A DNA stretch of 64,000 nucleotides from UBA10649 sp963842725 (GTDB lineage: Bacteria; Actinomycetota; Actinomycetes; S36-B12). Made by a program: the position numbers and the translations under genes. A model generated the notes under the pieces. That model was not told the DNA's origin and searched no databases. It was given only the letters and a program-made list of their open reading frames with translations. Within the stretch, counting starts at the first letter, position 1. Each line of letters opens with the position of its first letter. Below are positions 31,662 to 39,375 of this stretch, one piece after another. The stretch is taken from contig CAWJHN010000004.1 of the NCBI GenBank assembly GCA_963842725.1, positions 1,178,001 through 1,242,000 of the forward strand, in the 5' to 3' direction.

Positions 31662-33866
31662 ATGAGCGGCCCCCCTTACCTGTACGAACGCCTGACCAAC
31701 ATTCTCGGCGGTCGCACCGCGACGCCCATGTCCAAGGCGCTCGGTCTCGAGACCGTCGAGGACCTGCTGCGGCACTACCCGCGCCGCTACGCCGAGCGCG
31801 GCGAGCTGACCTCGCTGTCGACCCTCGTCGAGGGAGAGCAGGTGACGGTACTCGCGGAGGTCGAGTCGGTCACGGTGCGCCCGATGCGGCAGCGGCGCGG
31901 CACGATCCTCGAGGCCGTCGTCACCGACGGTCAGGAGTCGATGTCGCTGACCTTCTTCAACCAGAAGTGGCGCGAGGGCCAGTTGCGCCCCGGCCGGCGC
32001 GGGCTCTTCTCCGGCCAGGTGAGCAGGTTTCGCGGCGTCGCCCAGCTCACCCACCCGGACTTCATGCTGCTCCCGGACGGCCTCGACGACGATCCGCTGG
32101 CCGTGCTGGACTTCGCCGGCGCTCTGCTTCCCATCTACCCGGCTGCCAAGTCGGTCACGTCCTGGCAGATCCAGAAGTCGGTCGACGTCCTGCTGGCCCG
32201 GGTCGACGAGGTGCCGGATCCCATACCGTCCGAGGTCCTCGCCGCTCGCGGCCTCATGTCGCTGCCCGACGCCCTGGTGGCGATCCACCGGCCGGTGAGC
32301 CGCGGCGATGCGGCACGCGCTGTCGACCGGCTGCGCTTCGAGGAGGCGTTCTGCCTCCAGGCGGTCCTTGCCCAGCGCCGCATCGAGATCATGGCGCTCC
32401 CTGCAACGCGCCGCGTGCCGGAGTCCAGCCCGCTCGCCACGGCGTTCGATGCTCGGCTGCCGTTCACCCTCACGGAGGGGCAGCTGCGGGTGGCTGCCGA
32501 GATCGAGCGCGACATGGGCCGGGAGCATCCGATGCACCGACTGCTGCAAGGAGACGTGGGCAGCGGCAAGACGGTCGTCGCGCTGCGGGCCATGCTGCGC
32601 GTGGTGGATGCCGGTGGCCAGGCCGCTCTGCTGGCGCCGACGGAGGTCCTTGCCCAGCAGCACTTCCGCTCCATCGCCGCGCTTCTCGGGCCGCTGGCCG
32701 AGGCCGGCCAGCTGGGCGGTTCGGACGCCGGCACCCGAGTCGCGCTGCTGACCGGCTCGATGAACGTCGCCAAGCGCAGGCGGGAGTTGCTGGAGATCGT
32801 CACCGGCGACGCCGGCATCGTGATCGGCACGCACGCGCTGATCCAGGAGCACGTCGACTTCAACGACCTCGCGCTCGTGGTCGTCGACGAGCAGCACCGA
32901 TTCGGGGTCGAGCAGAGGGCGGCACTCGCGGCCAAGGCACGGGACGGGTCGCGTCCGCACGTGCTGGTGATGACGGCCACCCCGATTCCGCGCACCATCG
33001 CCATGACCGTCTTCGGCGATGTGGACGTGTCGACGCTGTCCGAGCTGCCGGCCGGCCGTGCCGCCATCACCACTCATGTGGTCGCACCGCGCGAGCAGCC
33101 CGGCCACGCGGCGCGGGTATGGGCCCGAGTCCGCGAGGAGGTGAGGGCGGGCCACCGTGTCTTCGTGGTGTGTCCGCGCATCGGTCCGGGCGACGAGCCC
33201 ACGGACTCCGATGCGGAGTTCGGAACCGGCGAACCGGATGGGGAGATGTCGGCCGTGGTCCCGTTCACCCGGTCACTGGCCGACGGTGACCTGAGCGGCC
33301 TGCGGGTGGGGATGATGCACGGCCGGATGACGTCGGAGGAGAAGGACGACGCCATGCGGCGCTTCGCCGACGTGGACGCCGTCGATGGCATCGACGTCCT
33401 GGTGTCGACGACGGTCATCGAGGTGGGCGTCGATGTGCCCGACGCGACGATGATGGTCGTCATGGACGCGGAGCGGTTCGGCATATCCCAACTGCATCAG
33501 TTGCGGGGACGCGTGGGTCGCGGAGGCCTTCCCGGCCTGTGCATCCTGGTCACGACATCGGTCTCCGGTTCCCCCTCGCGCGAGCGGCTCGACGCCGTTG
33601 CGTCGACCACCGATGGCTTCGCGTTGTCGGCCCTCGACCTGGAGATGCGCCGCGAGGGCGACGTTCTCGGCAGCATCCAGTCCGGTCGGCGCAGTTCGCT
33701 GCGACTCCTCCAGGTGACGCGCCACGAGGACGTGATCGTCGACGCCCGGGAGGCAGCCTCGGCCGTGCTCGATGCCGATCCGGGACTGGAGCGGCACCCG
33801 GCGCTCGCCACGGTCCTCGACGCGCTGACCCGGGACGAGCAGTCCGCATTCCTGGACAAGGCATGA
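31662..33866 (+). CDS. recG: ATP-dependent DNA helicase RecG
   Basis: A 734-residue branch-migration helicase that rewinds stalled replication forks and processes recombination intermediates. It has the N-terminal wedge/OB domain (about residues 55-155), Walker A GDVGSGKTVVA, the DEQH box VVDEQHRFG, motif VI region QLRGRVGRGGLPGLC and the RecG C-terminal domain. The ATG at 31662 gives the normal length. rsmD follows after 16 bases. Confidence 0.97.
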   Translation: MSGPPYLYERLTNILGGRTATPMSKALGLETVEDLLRHYPRRYAERGELTSLSTLVEGEQVTVLAEVESVTVRPMRQRRGTILEAVVTDGQESMSLTFFNQKWREGQLRPGRRGLFSGQVSRFRGVAQLTHPDFMLLPDGLDDDPLAVLDFAGALLPIYPAAKSVTSWQIQKSVDVLLARVDEVPDPIPSEVLAARGLMSLPDALVAIHRPVSRGDAARAVDRLRFEEAFCLQAVLAQRRIEIMALPATRRVPESSPLATAFDARLPFTLTEGQLRVAAEIERDMGREHPMHRLLQGDVGSGKTVVALRAMLRVVDAGGQAALLAPTEVLAQQHFRSIAALLGPLAEAGQLGGSDAGTRVALLTGSMNVAKRRRELLEIVTGDAGIVIGTHALIQEHVDFNDLALVVVDEQHRFGVEQRAALAAKARDGSRPHVLVMTATPIPRTIAMTVFGDVDVSTLSELPAGRAAITTHVVAPREQPGHAARVWARVREEVRAGHRVFVVCPRIGPGDEPTDSDAEFGTGEPDGEMSAVVPFTRSLADGDLSGLRVGMMHGRMTSEEKDDAMRRFADVDAVDGIDVLVSTTVIEVGVDVPDATMMVVMDAERFGISQLHQLRGRVGRGGLPGLCILVTTSVSGSPSRERLDAVASTTDGFALSALDLEMRREGDVLGSIQSGRRSSLRLLQVTRHEDVIVDAREAASAVLDADPGLERHPALATVLDALTRDEQSAFLDKA

Positions 33867-33882
33867 GTCGCAGGGAGGCAGG

Positions 33883-34515
33883 GTGACGCGCATCGTGGCC
33901 GGCGCCGCGCGTGGGCGACGGCTGGCAGTTCCCGCGTCCGGGACGCGTCCGACGTCGGACCGCGTTCGCGAGGCGCTGTTCTCGTCCCTCGACAGCGAGC
34001 TGGCCGCACGCGGTCTCGGGTGGTCCGGACTGCGGGTGCTCGATCTCTTCGCCGGCACGGGCGCGCTGGGCCTGGAGGCGCTCAGCCGAGGAGCGGCGGC
34101 GGCCGACCTCGTCGAGAGCTCCCGCACGGCGCTCCGCGTCCTCGAGGCCAACATCGCGACCGTCGGGTGTCCCGGTGCCCGCGTGATAGCTCGTGACGCA
34201 CGACTCGTTCCGGCGATGACGCCACCGCTCGGGGGTGCCGGTCTGTGCTTCGTCGACCCGCCCTACGACTGGACCGCCGCAGATCTGCGCGGGCTCCTCG
34301 ACCGGCTCGGGGAGGCCGGCTGGCTGGCCGATGGCGCTCGGGTGATCGTGGAGCGGCCCGCTCGCGACGTCGAGAGCCCGCTGCCGGCGCACTGGATCGA
34401 AGATCGCCAGCGCACCTATGGGGACACCAGGCTTTGGTACGGTCGCCTCGCGGCCGCCGTGCAGCCGCCCAGCGGATCGCCGCAGGATGAGCTGCCATGG
34501 AGGGACGCCCCATGA
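33883..34515 (+). CDS. rsmD: 16S rRNA (guanine-N2)-methyltransferase RsmD
   Basis: A 210-residue SAM-dependent methyltransferase that modifies G966 (E. coli numbering) of 16S rRNA. N-terminal RIVAGAARGRRLAVP and RPTSDRVREALFSSL are typical; the SAM loop is VLDLFAGTGALGLEAL and the catalytic motif DPPY is in FVDPPYDW. GTG start. The stop overlaps the coaD start (ATGA), the usual rsmD-coaD coupling. Confidence 0.95.
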   Translation: MTRIVAGAARGRRLAVPASGTRPTSDRVREALFSSLDSELAARGLGWSGLRVLDLFAGTGALGLEALSRGAAAADLVESSRTALRVLEANIATVGCPGARVIARDARLVPAMTPPLGGAGLCFVDPPYDWTAADLRGLLDRLGEAGWLADGARVIVERPARDVESPLPAHWIEDRQRTYGDTRLWYGRLAAAVQPPSGSPQDELPWRDAP

Positions 34516-35012
34516 GGACCGCGGTCTGCCCAGGGTCCTTCGACCCCGTCACCAACGGCCACCTCGACGTGTTCGCCCGTGCGGCCGAGCTGTCCGACGA
34601 GGTCGTCGTGGCCGTGCTGATCAACCACTCGAAGGCGGGGTTGTTCTCCATCGAGGAGCGGATCGACATGCTTCGCGATGTGGTCGCGCCCTACCCGAAC
34701 GTCCGGGTCGACGCCTTCCACGGGCTGCTCGTCGACTACTGCCGCGAGCACCGGATCAAGGCGATCGTCAAGGGGCTGAGGGCGGTCAGCGACTTCGACT
34801 ACGAGCTCCAGATGGCCCAGATGAACTACCGGCTTGCCGAGGTCGAGACGCTGTTCATCTCGACGAACCCCCTCTACAGCTTCCTCTCGTCGAGCCTGGT
34901 CAAGGAGGTCGCCAAGTTCGGCGGCGACGTGAGCGGATTGGTCCCCGACGCCGTGTTGGTGCGGCTGCAGGAGAAACTCTCGGCCACAATGGGACCAGGC
35001 GCACTGCCGTAG
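34512..35012 (+). CDS. coaD: Phosphopantetheine adenylyltransferase
   Basis: A 166-residue nucleotidyltransferase that adenylylates 4'-phosphopantetheine, the fourth step of CoA synthesis. The motif GSFDPVTNGHLDV, the substrate stretch KGLRAVSDFDYELQMAQMN and FLSSSLVKEVAKFGG are diagnostic. The ATG at 34512 overlaps the rsmD stop and starts at the family consensus (MRTAVCPGSFDP); an ATG five codons upstream is less likely. Confidence 0.96.
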   Translation: MRTAVCPGSFDPVTNGHLDVFARAAELSDEVVVAVLINHSKAGLFSIEERIDMLRDVVAPYPNVRVDAFHGLLVDYCREHRIKAIVKGLRAVSDFDYELQMAQMNYRLAEVETLFISTNPLYSFLSSSLVKEVAKFGGDVSGLVPDAVLVRLQEKLSATMGPGALP

Positions 35013-35036
35013 CGATCGGTCGGACAAGGAGTCTTT

Positions 35037-35585
35037 GTGGACGTTCAGGAACGACTCGACGAACTGACGGTCCTCATCGAGGATGCGAAGTCGATGCCCC
35101 TCTCGGCCTCGTGCATCGTCAACCGGTCGCAGGTCCTGGACCTGATCGAGGAGATCCGGCAGCTGCTGCCCGAGTCCGTGCACCGCGCCGACGAGCTGCT
35201 GGCCGACCGAGAGGCCGTCGTCCAGGACGGACGTCGCGAGGCGGACCGCATCCTGGAGCGGGCGCGGGCAGAGTCCGACCGCCTGGTCTCCGAGCACGAG
35301 GTCTACCTGGCGGCCGTCGACGAGGCGGACGCACTGTCGCGGCAGACCGCCCAGGAGACGGCACAGATGCGCAAGGAGACGGACGACTACATCGACGCCA
35401 AGCTCGCGACGTTCGAGATCACGCTGCAGAAGACGCTCCAGACCGTCGATCGGGGCCGTGAGCGGCTGCGCAGCCAGATGTACCAGGAGCTCGCTCCGGC
35501 CGGCGAGCCCGTGTACGACGACTCGGCCTTCACCGACACCGGCTACGTCGACACCGACGGGGTCAACTACGGCGACCGCCGCTGA
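35037..35585 (+). CDS. Coiled-coil protein of the coaD neighbourhood (DivIVA/AtpF-like)
   Basis: A 182-residue, mostly helical and highly charged protein. After a short N-terminal segment (VQERLDELTVLIEDAKSMPLS) there is a coiled coil over about residues 40-150 with Ala, Glu and Arg heptads, then an acidic, Tyr/Asp-rich tail. Homologues beside coaD are widespread in actinobacteria and are often labelled DivIVA-like or ATP-synthase-B-like; the function is not established. GTG start with AAGGAG upstream. It has no membrane segment, which argues against a true AtpF. Confidence 0.8.
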   Translation: MDVQERLDELTVLIEDAKSMPLSASCIVNRSQVLDLIEEIRQLLPESVHRADELLADREAVVQDGRREADRILERARAESDRLVSEHEVYLAAVDEADALSRQTAQETAQMRKETDDYIDAKLATFEITLQKTLQTVDRGRERLRSQMYQELAPAGEPVYDDSAFTDTGYVDTDGVNYGDRR

Positions 35586-35620
35586 GGGTGTCCGTTTTCG
35601 TCAACTGAGGGGACACGCGG

Positions 35621-35626
35621 TACCCT
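35621..35626 (+). promoter_or_regulatory. -10 box upstream of the DUF177 gene
   Basis: TACCCT, 58 bases before the GTG at 35684, in a 98-base gap that otherwise holds a small GAGGCC/GGCCTC-like hairpin region. Confidence 0.35.
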
Positions 35627-35683
35627 TTCGGCCGAGGCCTCTGGCGAGGCCACGGTTAGCCGTGCCGAAAGTGGAGGGTCCCA

Positions 35684-36250
35684 GTGACCGGCCTCGACCC
35701 GAGAAGGCCGCTCGTCATCGACGTGCGGACCCTGCAGCGCAGGCCCGGGTCGATGGTCACCGTGACCCGAAGCGTTCCGGCCCCGGCTGGCCTTGGCGTC
35801 GCGATGGCTCGGGTGCCCGAGGGTACGCCAATCGACCTGGATCTGCGGTTGGAGTCCGTGCTCGAGGGCGTCCTTGTGTCCGGAACGGCGGATCTCGAGA
35901 TCAGCGCGGAGTGCTCGCGCTGCCTCGATACGTTCGACTGGCATGAGGAGTTCGACCTCACCGAGCTGTTCCGATACCCGTCGACCGACGCCCATGGCGC
36001 GGTCATCGAGGAGGAGGACGAGTCCGAGGATCCACTGCCGGAGCTCCAGGACGACCTGATCGACCTGGAGCCGACGCTGCGGGACGCGGTGGTGCTCGAC
36101 CTGCCGCTCGCCCCGTTGTGCAGCGAGGACTGCCTCGGGCTGTGCCCCACATGCGGGGTGCGGCTGGAGGACGACCCCCAGCACGTGCATGAAACGTCCG
36201 ATCCACGTTGGGCGGCCCTGGCGGCCCTGGTGGACGAGGACGACGAGTAA
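35684..36250 (+). CDS. YceD/DUF177-family protein
   Basis: A 188-residue member of the DUF177 family, which is nearly always linked to rpmF and plsX and has been implicated in 23S rRNA processing. Landmarks are CSRCLDTFDWHEEFDL and the C-terminal zinc-like cysteines in LAPLCSEDCLGLCPTCGVRLED. The protein is acidic, with an EEEDESEDPLP insert. GTG start. rpmF follows after 62 bases with its own ribosome-binding site. Confidence 0.9.
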   Translation: MTGLDPRRPLVIDVRTLQRRPGSMVTVTRSVPAPAGLGVAMARVPEGTPIDLDLRLESVLEGVLVSGTADLEISAECSRCLDTFDWHEEFDLTELFRYPSTDAHGAVIEEEDESEDPLPELQDDLIDLEPTLRDAVVLDLPLAPLCSEDCLGLCPTCGVRLEDDPQHVHETSDPRWAALAALVDEDDE

Positions 36251-36312
36251 CACCCAGCGTCGCCCGATCCGCCAGTCCGCAGCACAGCCAGACACCGAGC
36301 AAAGGAAGCACC

Positions 36313-36486
36313 GTGCCAGTTCCGAAGCGGAAGATGTCCCGCTCCAACACCCGTAGCCGTCGCGCGCAGTGGAAGACCACAGCGCCCACCCTCGTCACGT
36401 GCGTGCGGTGCAAGGAGAAGCGTCTGGCCCACACGGCATGCCCGACCTGCGGCACCTACGCCAAGCGTCGCGTCCTGGACGTCTAG
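36313..36486 (+). CDS. rpmF: Ribosomal protein L32
   Basis: A 57-residue large-subunit protein: VPKRKMSRSNTRSRRAQWK then a zinc ribbon CVRCKEKRLAHTACPTC, so the zinc-binding form. The GTG start at 36313 is preceded by AAAGGAAG. plsX begins 4 bases after the stop. Confidence 0.96.
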   Translation: MPVPKRKMSRSNTRSRRAQWKTTAPTLVTCVRCKEKRLAHTACPTCGTYAKRRVLDV

Positions 36487-36489
36487 GCA

Positions 36490-37497
36490 TTGGTCACAGT
36501 CGCCCTCGACCTCCTCGGCGGCGACGGCGCGCCCGAGGTCGTGGCGGACGCGATCGCCCGGCTGCGGGGCCCGGACTCCGCAACGGCGGCCGAAGCGGTC
36601 GATCTGATCGTCGTCGGTCCCGCGCCCCGGGCACGGTCCCTGCTCTTCGAGCGCGGAGTCGATCCCGACTCCGTGCGGATCGTCGACGCCGGCCGTGGCG
36701 CCTCGATGGGCGGCAACCCTCTGTCGACGTTGCGCGCCCACGACGACGTCACCGTCACCGTGGCCGTTGGACTCGTCCGCAGCGGGCTGGCGGACGCGTG
36801 GGTCAGCGTCGGCCACACCGGCGCCGCGGTGGCCGCTGCCGTCCTCGGTCTGGGTCGCATCCCGGGCATGTCGCGCCCCGCGCTGGCCGTCGTCCTGCCC
36901 TCGCTGGCAGGCCCGGTCGTCCTCGTCGACGCGGGTGCCGCCCCGGATGCCACGCCGGACGTCCTGCGGCAGTTCGCGCTAGCCGGCTGGGCCTATGCCC
37001 GCTCCCTGGGCCTGGTCCGGCCCCGCGTCGGACTCCTGACGATCGGCAGCGAGAACGGCAAGGGCGATCGACTGCGCAAGTCGACCCATGACCTGCTGAC
37101 CGAGTCGATGCCGGCCGCCGGGATCGAGTACGTGGGCGCGGTGGAGGGTCACGACGTGTCGATCGGCTCGCGGGCCAACGTCATCGTCACCGACGGCTTC
37201 ACGGGCAACGTCCTGCTCAAGGGGGTCGAGGGCGCGGTGCGCTGGGCGGCGCACCGCATGGGCAGCGCGTACGGCGACCCGGAGCCTGCTCGCGCGGTCA
37301 TCCGCGCGACGGCCACCAGCGAGTTCGCCGGCGGGATGCTCCTCGGCGTCGACGGCGTGACCGTCATCGGCCACGGCAGCGGCACCGCGGTGGAGATCTG
37401 CGCCTGCGTCGACCTGGCGGCCCGAGCCGTGCGCCTGGGCCTCGTGCCGGCCACCACGCAGGCCCTGGCCTCGATCGCCGGGCGGGTGCGGCCGTGA
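36490..37497 (+). CDS. plsX: Phosphate acyltransferase PlsX (divergent)
   Basis: A 335-residue PlsX-family enzyme, which makes acyl-phosphate from acyl-ACP for the PlsY/PlsC route. Family blocks are recognisable but altered: ALDLLGGDGAPE (usually AxDAMGGDxAP), SVGHTGA (usually SAGNTGA), LLTIGSENGKGD (usually LLNIGEExxKGN), and VTDGFTGNVLLK. The fold and synteny support the call, yet the substitutions are more than typical. The TTG start at 36490 is the only one that fits, 4 bases after rpmF, so translation is probably coupled. Confidence 0.88.
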   Translation: MVTVALDLLGGDGAPEVVADAIARLRGPDSATAAEAVDLIVVGPAPRARSLLFERGVDPDSVRIVDAGRGASMGGNPLSTLRAHDDVTVTVAVGLVRSGLADAWVSVGHTGAAVAAAVLGLGRIPGMSRPALAVVLPSLAGPVVLVDAGAAPDATPDVLRQFALAGWAYARSLGLVRPRVGLLTIGSENGKGDRLRKSTHDLLTESMPAAGIEYVGAVEGHDVSIGSRANVIVTDGFTGNVLLKGVEGAVRWAAHRMGSAYGDPEPARAVIRATATSEFAGGMLLGVDGVTVIGHGSGTAVEICACVDLAARAVRLGLVPATTQALASIAGRVRP

Positions 37498-37775
37498 TCG
37501 ACCGGCATGCGGCAGCGTCGATCGCCGAAGCGGCACTGCGTGCCGTGTACGACCCCGAGGTCGTCGCGGGGCTGCGAGAGGACTCCCCGCTCACGGTGGT
37601 GGCCCTGCAGCCCGGCGATCTGGTCTGCCTGGCCGACGCGGCGGTCGCAGCTGCCGACGAGCGCGGGCTGCGCCTGCGAATCGGAGATGCGGACCTTGCT
37701 CACCTGTCCACCGTGGCGGATCTCATCGACGCGATAGCCGGACCAGCGGGCGAGGAGGCCGGCAGTGCGGACTGA
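37494..37775 (+). CDS. ACP-like protein lacking the phosphopantetheine serine
   Basis: A 93-residue helical protein between plsX and rnc, the place where acpP lies in many bacteria. The helix pattern and the C-terminal IGDADLAHLSTVADLIDAIAG align with acyl carrier protein (compare IPDEEAEKITTVGDAIDYI). Where ACP has the attachment motif DSL, this protein has VCL, with Cys45 at the serine position. If the alignment is right it cannot be an ordinary 4'-phosphopantetheine carrier. It overlaps plsX by 4 bases and rnc by 11, so it is embedded in the operon. The family call is an inference from pattern and position. Confidence 0.65.
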   Translation: MIDRHAAASIAEAALRAVYDPEVVAGLREDSPLTVVALQPGDLVCLADAAVAAADERGLRLRIGDADLAHLSTVADLIDAIAGPAGEEAGSAD

Positions 37776-38472
37776 CGTGGCACCGCTGCTCGAGAGCCTG
37801 GACGTCGAAATCGATCCAGCGCTGCTGACCCTCGCCCTGACCCACCGCTCGTACGCCTACGAGAACGGCGGCCTGCCGACGAACGAGCGACTGGAGTTCC
37901 TCGGCGACTCCGTCCTGGGCATCGTCGTCACCGACACCCTCTATCGCCGCTATCCGGACTGCACCGAGGGACAGCTGGCCAAGCTGCGGGCCGCTGTCGT
38001 CAACGCCGTGGCGCTGGCCGACGTCGCGCGGACCCTCGGGCTGGGGGAGTACCTCTACCTCGGACGAGGGGAGGAGACGACAGGTGGTCGCGACAAGTCG
38101 TCCATCCTGGCTGACACGATGGAGGCCGTCTTCGGGGCGGTCTTCCTCACGTCCGGAATCGACACGGCCACCGACGTGATCCACCGGCTGTTCGACCCCC
38201 TCATCACGCAGGCCGCCGAGCTGGGTGCCGGCCTGGACTGGAAGACGTCGCTGCAGGAGGTCGCGGCCGCCGCCGGACTGGGCCTTCCCGAGTACCACGT
38301 CACCGACGTCGGGCCGGACCACGCCAAGGAGTTCTCCGCGTCCGCGGTGGTCGGCGGTGAGGTGCTGGGCACCGGAGCGGGACGGTCCAAGAAGGTGGCC
38401 GAGCAGCAGGCCGCGTCGGCCGCGTACGCACGAATCCTCGCCGAGCACCCGTCCCTGCGCGCCGACAGCTGA
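37765..38472 (+). CDS. rnc: Ribonuclease III
   Basis: A 235-residue double-strand-specific endoribonuclease for rRNA and mRNA processing. The catalytic signature NERLEFLGDSVLG, the downstream acidic ADTMEAVFGAVFL and a C-terminal double-stranded-RNA-binding domain (about residues 155-225, DWKTSLQEVAAAAGL ... GRSKKVAEQQAA) are all present. GTG start inside the end of the preceding gene. mutM follows after 12 bases. Confidence 0.97.
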   Translation: MRTDVAPLLESLDVEIDPALLTLALTHRSYAYENGGLPTNERLEFLGDSVLGIVVTDTLYRRYPDCTEGQLAKLRAAVVNAVALADVARTLGLGEYLYLGRGEETTGGRDKSSILADTMEAVFGAVFLTSGIDTATDVIHRLFDPLITQAAELGAGLDWKTSLQEVAAAAGLGLPEYHVTDVGPDHAKEFSASAVVGGEVLGTGAGRSKKVAEQQAASAAYARILAEHPSLRADS

Positions 38473-38484
38473 GCGGCGCCCGTC

Positions 38485-39355
38485 GTGCCCGAGCTGCCCG
38501 AGGTCGAGGTGGTCCGTCGCGGACTGAGCGCGCACGTCGCCGGGCGCACCGTGGCTGCAGTCGAGGTCCTGCATCCGAGGGCGGTTCGACGCAACGAGGG
38601 CTCGACTGCCCGATCGGCTGGGGGGCGCCCGCGTGCGCTGTGTCAGCAGGCGGGGCAAGTACCTCTGGCTCCCGCTGGAGGGGCGCGATGACGCACTGGT
38701 GGCGCACCTCGGGATGAGCGGCCAGCTCCTGCTGCAGCCGAGCGGGGCCGCCGACGAGCGGCACCTGCGCGTGCGGGTGGCCTTCGCCGACGCGGGACCC
38801 GAGCTCCGGTTCGTCGACCAGCGCACGTTCGGCGGCCTGTCGATCCACGCGGTCGTCGACGACGGCCGTGGCGGTCGTGTTCCCGACATCGTCGCCCACA
38901 TCGCGCGCGACCCGCTCGATCCGGAGTTCGACGAGCCGGTCGTCATCCGTCGCATCCGCGGCAAGGACTCCGAGATCAAGCGCGTGCTGCTCGACCAGTC
39001 CGTCGTGTCGGGCATCGGCAACATCTACGCCGACGAGTCGCTGTGGCGGGCCCGCCTGCATGGGACGCGGACGTCGTCCTCCCTTCCGGCCCGACGGGTG
39101 CGCGAGCTGCTCGGACACGTTCGGGAGGTCATGCTCGAGGCGCTCGCCCACGGTGGCACGAGCTTCGACGACCTGTACGTGAACGTCAATGGCGAGAGCG
39201 GCTACTTCGAGCGAAGCCTGGCCGCCTACGGGCAGGAGGGACTGCCGTGCCCGCGCTGCGGACGCCCCATCCGGCGGATGGCGTTCATGAACCGATCGTC
39301 CTACTTCTGCCCGTCGTGCCAGCCGGTCGGCGCGGCCCGGGGCGTGACGCCGTAG
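38485..39355 (+). pseudogene. mutM: Formamidopyrimidine-DNA glycosylase, frameshifted
   Basis: The product removes 8-oxoguanine from DNA. The first frame (GTG 38485) gives MPELPEVEVVRRGL, with the catalytic proline and glutamate, to HPRAVRRNEGST. The homology then continues one frame over with ARLPDRLGGARV and RRGKYLWLPL through to the C-terminal zinc finger CPRCGRPIRRMAFMNRSSYFCPSC at 39355. The shift (+1) falls between about 38598 and 38612. All domains and key residues are otherwise present, so this is either a recent mutation or a sequencing error. The conserved order rnc-mutM-smc is kept. Confidence 0.88.
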
Positions 39356-39363
39356 CGGAAAGG

Positions 39364-39369
39364 TAGAGT
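39364..39369 (+). promoter_or_regulatory. -10 box of smc (leaderless)
   Basis: TAGAGT lies exactly 6 bases before the GTG at 39376 and 9 bases after the mutM stop. Confidence 0.5.
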
Positions 39370-39375
39370 CCGGGC

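Noticed and set aside
35037..35585. ATP synthase b subunit
   Set aside because: It has the coiled coil but no membrane segment and no atp genes around it.
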